DNA of 64,000 nt from Spyradocola sp050942925. GTDB lineage: Bacteria; Bacillota; Clostridia; Christensenellales; UBA1750. The stretch lies in assembly GCA_050942925.1 (NCBI GenBank), contig JBMNOF010000001.1, positions 124,001-188,000 of the forward strand, read 5' to 3'. This document shows positions 59,131-64,000 of this stretch, in pieces (positions within the stretch are counted from its first letter, which is position 1; each line of letters starts with the position of its first letter). The translations under genes and the position numbers were made by a program. The notes under the pieces are model-generated. The model made no database searches. It saw only the letters and a program-made list of their open reading frames with translations, and had not been told where the DNA came from.

Positions 59131-60429
59131 ATGAATTTATTGTACTTGCACACGCACGACATGGGTCGCTACAACTCCATCTATGGGTTCGGAATTCCCA
59201 CGCCAAATCTGCTCCGGGCGGCGCAGAGCTGCGCGGTTTTCCGCAACGCGCATTGCGCCGGACCGACCTGTTCGCCCAGCCGGGCGGCGATGCTCACCGG
59301 GCAGCTTCCGCACAACAACGGCATGCTGGGCCTGGCGCACAGGGGCTTTGGGCTGTGGCACCCGGAGCAGCACCTGGCGCAGTTCCTGGGCCGCAACGGG
59401 ATGGAAACGGCGCTGTGCGGCGTGCAGCACGAGGCGGCGGAGGTTTCCACGCTGGGCTATCAAAAGGTCCTCGCCCAGGGCGTGCACAGCGACGAGGAGC
59501 GCGCGGACGAGGCGGTGCGCTTCCTCTCCAGCCGCACGGCGGACAGCGCTCCCTTCTTCCTTTCCGTGGGATTTTCGGAGTCCCATCGGCCCTATGCGCA
59601 GCACACGGACATCAACCCGGACTTTGTCCAGGTGCCGGCGTGCCTGCCGGATACCGCGCAGACGCGCGCGGACATGGCCGATTACATGACAAGTGTGCGC
59701 GAGGTGGACCGCTGCATGGGCCGTGTCTTGGATGCGCTGAAAGACGCCGGGCTTTGGGACGACACCATCCTGCTGCTGACGACGGACCACGGAATCGCCT
59801 TCCCGCACATGAAGTGCAACCTCTATGACACGGGCACGGGCGTGACGCTCTGCATCAAGCCCGCGGGAGACTGGTGCACGCCGCGCGCGCTGGATTCCCT
59901 CGTCTCCCAGTTGGACGTCTACCCCACGATCTGCGATCTTCTGCACCTGGAAAAGCCGGAGTGGCTGCAGGGAACCTCCCTCCTTCCCCTTCTGCTGGGA
60001 GAAAAGGAAGAGGTCCGCGGCGAGCTGGTGACGGAGGTCACCTACCACGCGGCCTACGAGCCCCTGCGCGCGCTGCGCACCAAGCGCTATAAGTACATCC
60101 GCCGCTTTGACGTGGAGTTCTGCCGTCCGGTCCTGCCGAACGTGGACGCCAGCCCCTCCAAGGACGTGGTCGTTGCGGCGGGCTTTGGCGAGAAGAACCG
60201 CCCGGCCGAGGAGCTGTACGACCTGCTGCTCGACCCGGCCGAGCGCGATAACCTCGTCGGCCGCGCCGAGGCCGAGCCCATCCGCCGGGAGATGGCCGAA
60301 AGGCTGCGCGTGGCCATGGAGGCCTCGCAGGACCCCCTGTGCACCGCGCCGCGCGGCCGCGTCGCCGTGCCCGGCGCCCGCAGCAACCTGCGCAGCGACC
60401 TGGAGCCGAACGAGACGGTCTTTGAGTGA
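59131..60429 (+). CDS. Sulfatase
   Basis: A 432-residue type I sulfatase. The formylglycine site is GPTCSPSRAAMLTG (CxPSR), metal-binding Asp/His pairs are HTHDMG near the start and TTDHG later. NNGMLGLAHRGFGL and the C-terminal ELYDLLLDPAERDNLVGRAE are typical of N-sulfoglucosamine-sulfohydrolase-like enzymes. No signal peptide, so it likely acts in the cytoplasm. Needs a sulfatase-maturing enzyme, not seen here. I use ATG at 59131 since AGGTG is 6 bases upstream. Confidence 0.92.
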   Translation: MNLLYLHTHDMGRYNSIYGFGIPTPNLLRAAQSCAVFRNAHCAGPTCSPSRAAMLTGQLPHNNGMLGLAHRGFGLWHPEQHLAQFLGRNGMETALCGVQHEAAEVSTLGYQKVLAQGVHSDEERADEAVRFLSSRTADSAPFFLSVGFSESHRPYAQHTDINPDFVQVPACLPDTAQTRADMADYMTSVREVDRCMGRVLDALKDAGLWDDTILLLTTDHGIAFPHMKCNLYDTGTGVTLCIKPAGDWCTPRALDSLVSQLDVYPTICDLLHLEKPEWLQGTSLLPLLLGEKEEVRGELVTEVTYHAAYEPLRALRTKRYKYIRRFDVEFCRPVLPNVDASPSKDVVVAAGFGEKNRPAEELYDLLLDPAERDNLVGRAEAEPIRREMAERLRVAMEASQDPLCTAPRGRVAVPGARSNLRSDLEPNETVFE

Positions 60430-60451
60430 GGCGCTTCCCCCGCGCGGGGCC

Positions 60452-60481
60452 TTTACAAGTGGGCGCAGGCGGGTGTATACT
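60452..60481 (+). promoter_or_regulatory. Sigma-A promoter of the MFS gene
   Basis: TTTACA and TATACT separated by 18 bases, 39 bases before the start codon. Confidence 0.65.
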
Positions 60482-60519
60482 CAGTTCGTATGCGCGCGTT
60501 TGGGGGAGGAAAAGAGACG

Positions 60520-61806
60520 ATGCACAATTTCATCTGGTTCCTGCAGAAGCGGAGAATCTTTTTTGGCTGGGTCATGGTGGCCTGCGGCATTTTGGTCATG
60601 TCCGTCACGCACGGCGTGGTGCAGAACTGCTTTAGCCTCTACATTAAACCCGTAACCGAGGCCTTGGGCTTCACGCGGCAGGGCTTCAGCGTCTGCCAGA
60701 CGCTGACCAACGTCCTGTACATGATTATCGCCCTGTTTTCCGGAAAGATCTTTGAGCGGTTTAAGGTGCTGGGCCTGATGCGCATCGCCTGCATTGTGCT
60801 GCCGGCCGCCTATTTCTGCTATTCCTTCTGCACGCAGCTGTGGATGTTTTACGCGGTGTCGGTCGTTGTGGGCATTGCGACCTCGTTTTTGACCTTCCTG
60901 CCATTTACGCTTATCATCTCCAACTGGTTTGAGGACCGCCGCGGCTTGGCCATCGGCATCTGCTTTATGGGCAGTGGCCTGGGCGGCATGCTCTTCAATG
61001 CCCTGGCCGGCGGCTGGATCGCGGCCTTCGGTTGGACCTCGGTGTTCCGCATCCTCGCCGTCATCCAGGCGGTCGTCATGATCCCCATCCTCTATTTCGT
61101 CCTTCGCACTTCGCCGCAGGAGGTGGGGCTCCAGCCCCTGGGCAGCGGCCCGGTCGCGGCCAGCAGCCAGGGTGGCAGCGCCCCGGCCTACGGCCTTACC
61201 CTGGGCCAGGCCGTGCGCTCCTTCCGCTTCTGGGCGCTGATCCTCACGGCGCTCATCGTGGGGTTGACCTCCACCATGCTCTCCAACACCATCGTGCCCC
61301 ACCTGAGCGACATCGGCTACGCCGCCACCTATGCCTCCGGCGTCATGTCCTGCTACATGGGTCTGCTCGCCGTTTGCAAAATCCTCCTGGGCGGCATGTA
61401 CGACCGCCTCGGCATGCGCAAGAGCACGTTCATCTCCGTGGCCGCCATCCTGGTCGGCCTCCTGGGCCTGTACTTCGGCGGCTTCCAGCCCATGCACATC
61501 TTGGTCGTCGCGGGCGCTGCGCTGGGCTGCGCGGTGGGCACCGTGGCCTACCCCATCCTCACCCAGTCGGCCTTTGGCACTCGAGCCTATGCCACCATCT
61601 ACGGCATCATTACCGCGGCCAACTCCCTCGCCTGCTCGGTCTGTCCCATCTTTACCAACTCGGTCTACGACGGGACGGGCTCCTATAAAATGGCGCTCTT
61701 GACCAGCATCGTCTTGACGGCCGCCGTGCTCGGCCTGCTCTTCACCATCCGGCCCCTGCGCCCGGAAGAGATGAATTGTAAACCCAATATGGACAATGTG
61801 GCCTGA
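60520..61806 (+). CDS. MFS transporter (OxlT-like)
   Basis: A 428-residue carrier with twelve predicted segments. The N-half has RIFFGWVMVACGILVMSVTHGVVQNCFSLY and EDRRGLAIGICFMGSGLGGM; the C-half GMYDRLGMRK. It is closest to the oxalate/formate or monocarboxylate antiporter group. The ATG at 60520 has GGGGGAGG upstream. The substrate is unknown. It follows the sulfatase gene but has its own promoter. Confidence 0.9.
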   Translation: MHNFIWFLQKRRIFFGWVMVACGILVMSVTHGVVQNCFSLYIKPVTEALGFTRQGFSVCQTLTNVLYMIIALFSGKIFERFKVLGLMRIACIVLPAAYFCYSFCTQLWMFYAVSVVVGIATSFLTFLPFTLIISNWFEDRRGLAIGICFMGSGLGGMLFNALAGGWIAAFGWTSVFRILAVIQAVVMIPILYFVLRTSPQEVGLQPLGSGPVAASSQGGSAPAYGLTLGQAVRSFRFWALILTALIVGLTSTMLSNTIVPHLSDIGYAATYASGVMSCYMGLLAVCKILLGGMYDRLGMRKSTFISVAAILVGLLGLYFGGFQPMHILVVAGAALGCAVGTVAYPILTQSAFGTRAYATIYGIITAANSLACSVCPIFTNSVYDGTGSYKMALLTSIVLTAAVLGLLFTIRPLRPEEMNCKPNMDNVA

Positions 61807-61824
61807 TTGTCAACCACACTTCTT

Positions 61825-61852
61825 AACCCGCTCTTCACAGAGCGGGTTTTTT
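61825..61852 (+). terminator. Terminator of the MFS gene
   Basis: AACCCGCTCT and its complement around a 4-base loop, followed by TTTT. Confidence 0.92.
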
Positions 61853-61937
61853 GCAAGTCCGAACGCGGAAAAAATGCAAAATTCGCCTTCTGAAGCGACA
61901 AATATATCAAAAACCGCATAATTCCTGCTTTTTTTTC

Positions 61938-61966
61938 TTGACTTTGCGGTGATAAAGTTATAAACT
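61938..61966 (+). promoter_or_regulatory. Sigma-A promoter of the YheO-like operon
   Basis: TTGACT and TAAACT separated by 17 bases, about 70 bases before the start codon. Confidence 0.65.
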
Positions 61967-61973
61967 AATCAAT

Positions 61974-62004
61974 AATAAATTATTACCGCTGATAATAATT
62001 TATT
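61974..62004. promoter_or_regulatory. Perfect inverted repeat, candidate YheO operator
   Basis: AATAAATTATTA and TAATAATTTATT flank a 7-base centre over the predicted transcription start. It is likely the autoregulatory site of the downstream regulator. Confidence 0.6.
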
Positions 62005-62033
62005 AACTGCTTTCTCAAGAAAAGGAGACGCGC

Positions 62034-62687
62034 ATGAACCCAAGGCTGCAGGGGTATGTCCCACTGGTGAATTTTATTGCGGAGGTGGTCGGCCCAAGTT
62101 GTGAAGTGGTGCTGCACGACCTGAGCGATCTGGAGCATTCCGTCGTGGCCATCAGCGACAACCGGCTGACGGACCGGCAGATCGGCAGCAGCATCACGGA
62201 CTTTGCCCTGCGGGTTTTGCAAAATGGGTGCGACCGGGAACAGGATTACGTCACCAACTACGCGGGAAAGCCGCAGGATCGGGATCGCACCTTCCGGTCC
62301 TCGACGCTGTTTGTCAAGGACGACGAGGGAAACACCATCGGCATGCTGTGCGTGAACGTGGACATCACGGACCTGCGCGCGGCGCGCGAGGCGATGGATA
62401 AGTTCCTGCTTCTGGACAAGATGTTCGCCCTGGACGAGCGGCAGAAAGCGCACGAAACCTACGCCGAGAGCGTGGGCGATCTCTTGGAGAATTTGATCCG
62501 CGAAACGCGCGCGCAGTTTTCCGCCTCGCCGGAGAGCTTGGGCGTCGCGGAGAAGCGCCGGTTCATCGCCGTCCTCTCGCAGAAGGGCGGGTTCCTGCTC
62601 AAGGGCGCGGTCAACCGCGCGGCCTCGGTCCTCGGGGTATCGGAGCAGACGGTGTACCGGTACCTAAAGGACATTTCGTGCGCCTGA
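62034..62687 (+). CDS. YheO-like PAS/HTH transcriptional regulator
   Basis: A 217-residue regulator. Residues about 8-115 are the YheO-like PAS domain (LVNFIAEVVGPSCEVVLHDLSDLEHSVVAI ... NYAGKPQDRDRTFRSSTLFVKDDEGNTIGMLCVNVDIT), and residues 165-215 an HTH (GGFLLKGAVNRAASVLGVSEQTVYRYLK). AAAGGAG precedes the ATG. It begins an operon with ridA and an M24 peptidase, a linkage often seen in amino-acid metabolism. Confidence 0.92.
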   Translation: MNPRLQGYVPLVNFIAEVVGPSCEVVLHDLSDLEHSVVAISDNRLTDRQIGSSITDFALRVLQNGCDREQDYVTNYAGKPQDRDRTFRSSTLFVKDDEGNTIGMLCVNVDITDLRAAREAMDKFLLLDKMFALDERQKAHETYAESVGDLLENLIRETRAQFSASPESLGVAEKRRFIAVLSQKGGFLLKGAVNRAASVLGVSEQTVYRYLKDISCA

Positions 62688-62739
62688 CACCATGCCAATC
62701 ACAGTTTTTTCAATTTATATGGAAAGAGGGAAAATCACA

Positions 62740-63122
62740 ATGAAACAGCGCATCCACACGGATAAGGCCCCCGCGGCCATCGGCCCCTACTCCCAGGCGG
62801 TTCTGGCTGGGAACTTCCTCTATGTCTCCGGTCAGCTTCCGCTGGACCCGGTCTCCGGCGCGATGGTCGGCGAAACGGCCGCTGAGCAGGCGGAGCAGTC
62901 CCTGAAAACCTGTCCGCCATCCTGGCGGGCGCCGGCATGACGATGGACAACGTCGTCAAGACCACGGTGCTCCTGCACGACATCGCGGACTTTGGCTCCG
63001 TCAACGAGGTCTATGCCAAGTATTTCACCGGCGACGTGCTCCCGGCCCGCGCGGCGTTCGCGGTGCGCGACCTGCCCAAGGGCGCCAAGGTAGAAATTGA
63101 ACTGGTCGCCTACAAGGATTGA
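62740..63122 (+). pseudogene. ridA: RidA enamine/imine deaminase with a frameshift
   Basis: Reading starts as RidA (MKQRIHTDKAPAAIGPYSQA ... GNFLYVSGQLPLDPVSG) but at 62905-62908 an A run has four A residues where five would keep frame. The first frame ends at 62940; the rest (MTMDNVVKTTVLLHDIADF ... PARAAFAVRDLPKGAKVEIELVAYKD) continues in another frame. The Arg catalytic region (LPARAAFAV) lies after the break. A sequencing error in the homopolymer or a true mutation would both explain this. Without the break it would be an ordinary 127-residue RidA. Confidence 0.88.
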
Positions 63123-63139
63123 GCGGGAGGGACAAGAGC

Positions 63140-64000
63140 ATGATGACGGTAAAAGAGCAGTACAAGCTGCACGATGAAATCCTTAAGGAACGCCTGGAAA
63201 CCCTCATGCCCAAGCTCCTGAAGGAGTGCGGGGTGGAGATGTGGGTGGTCCTCTCCAAGGAATACAACGAGGACCCGGTCTTTAAGACCCTGGTTCCGGC
63301 GCTGGTCAAGAACGCCAGTCGCGTGACCTGCCTGGTCTTCTGCCTGAATAAGGACGGCTCCTACGAGGCGCTCAACGTCTCCCGCCCGAACCCGCGCTTT
63401 GACGGCTACTACAAGCAGGCCATGAACCGCAAGGACGACGTCTTTGAGGCGCTGAACCATCTGATCGCCAAGAAGAAGCCCTCCAAGGTGCACGTGGACA
63501 TCTCCAACGAGTGCGCCATCGCCGACGGCCTGAGCAAGAACGTCTACGACCGCCTGCAGACCGCGCTCTGCGGCAGCGTGCCGCTGGTCAGCGCCGAGGA
63601 GATCGTCATCCGCTGGATCGAGACCCGTACGCCGCGCGAGATGGAGCTCTACCCCATGATCTATAAGCTCTCCATGGACGTCGTGGACGAGGTGTTCTCC
63701 GAGGACTTCATCAAGCCCGGCGTCACCACCACCACGGACGTGGAATGGGGCATCATGCAGCGCATCAACGACTACGGCCTGCCCTTCTGGTTTGCGCCGG
63801 ACATCGACCTGCAGCGCAAGGGCAGCGACGACTTCCGCATGAGCGGCGTGGTCATCGAGGAGGGCGATATCGTCCACTGCGACATGGGCCTGGAGTGCCT
63901 CGGCCTGCACACGGATACCCAGCGCAATGTCTACATCGGCAAGAAGGGCGAAACGGAGATCCCCGCGGGAATTCTGGCGGCCTTTAAGACCGGCAACCGC
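63140..64000 (+). CDS. M24 family metallopeptidase (aminopeptidase P-like), partial
   Basis: The first 287 residues of a protein that runs off the right edge. A 150-residue N-domain (KEQYKLHDEILKERLETLMPKLLKECGVEMWVVLSKEYNEDPVF) precedes the pita-bread domain beginning RWIETRTPREMELYPMIYKL. The first metal ligands are in VHCDMGLECLGLHTDTQRNVYIG. ATG at 63140 with GGGAGGG 8 bases upstream. It probably belongs to the YheO-ridA operon. Confidence 0.88.
   Translation, partial: MMTVKEQYKLHDEILKERLETLMPKLLKECGVEMWVVLSKEYNEDPVFKTLVPALVKNASRVTCLVFCLNKDGSYEALNVSRPNPRFDGYYKQAMNRKDDVFEALNHLIAKKKPSKVHVDISNECAIADGLSKNVYDRLQTALCGSVPLVSAEEIVIRWIETRTPREMELYPMIYKLSMDVVDEVFSEDFIKPGVTTTTDVEWGIMQRINDYGLPFWFAPDIDLQRKGSDDFRMSGVVIEEGDIVHCDMGLECLGLHTDTQRNVYIGKKGETEIPAGILAAFKTGNR

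Noticed and set aside
62905..62911. Programmed frameshift in ridA
   Set aside because: The sequence TGAAAAC does not allow good re-pairing for a -1 shift, and RidA proteins are not known to need one.

Overview
The window is high-GC DNA from an anaerobic, probably spore-forming member of the Bacillota (class Clostridia). The evidence is a Firmicutes-type replication-origin neighbourhood (rpmH-rnpA-yidD-yidC-jag, mnmE-mnmG-rsmG, parA/parB plus a Noc-like paralogue, dnaA-dnaN-recF), a CotF-like spore coat protein, a T-box leader, indolepyruvate:ferredoxin oxidoreductase, DUF3793/DUF2325/DUF951 proteins and strong AGGAGG ribosome sites. I cannot name a genus. No rRNA, tRNA, CRISPR array, insertion sequence or prophage was seen.

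Layout. 0.3-4.6 kb (minus): an LplABC-like carbohydrate ABC importer. 4.9-5.7 kb: an aldo/keto reductase. 5.8-10.8 kb (minus): a Gld-like ABC-2 system (ATPase, permease, GldG-like, DUF4340) whose ATPase seems to start at CUG. 10.9-14.0 kb (plus): lipoprotein, small alarmone synthetase, response regulator and histidine kinase. 14.1-18.5 kb: an AGCS symporter, a polar amino-acid ABC importer and a pentulose-phosphate-3-epimerase-like protein. 18.5-19.9 kb (minus): a HAAS/PadR pair with its operator. 19.95-24.5 kb (plus): a T-box (probable Trp specifier) controlling iorA-iorB-paaK, then a spore coat gene. 24.6-27.4 kb (minus): ABC exporter, HAD phosphatase, nitroreductase. 27.6-32.9 kb (minus): an Amt-PII fusion, then an iron block (DUF2325-DUF3793, and feoA-feoB-FeoB-associated protein) whose two promoters carry matching GTTAG-type inverted repeats. 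32.9-42.4 kb (minus): the partition, tRNA-modification and membrane-insertion genes of the origin region, with two parS sites. 42.4-42.8 kb: oriC. 42.8-46.5 kb (plus): dnaA, dnaN, recF. 46.5-47.6 kb: a mostly non-coding stretch with a second cluster of DnaA-box-like sequences. 47.6-49.8 kb: two GH130 phosphorylases for beta-mannan. 49.85-51.0 kb: a CarD-like regulator and two small paralogous proteins. 51.0-52.5 kb (minus): PepV-like dipeptidase. 52.7-56.7 kb: DUF951, two signal peptidases, citramalate synthase, a 2-hydroxyacid dehydrogenase. 56.8-64 kb: an XRE protein with a decapeptide-repeat tail, ROK kinase, repeat lipoprotein, sulfatase, MFS carrier, YheO-like regulator, a frameshifted ridA and a truncated M24 peptidase.

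How they work together. Transcription diverges around oriC at about 42.5 kb, so the window is centred on the replication start. The metabolic genes suggest growth on plant glycans (mannan phosphorolysis, oligosaccharide import, sulfatase) and on amino acids (aromatic amino-acid oxidation through IorAB and an aryl-acetyl-CoA ligase, peptide and amino-acid uptake). A recurring regulatory theme is the packing of intrinsic terminators against other signals: a parS site inside a terminator, ribosome sites inside terminator stems, and terminator-like hairpins directly behind promoters.
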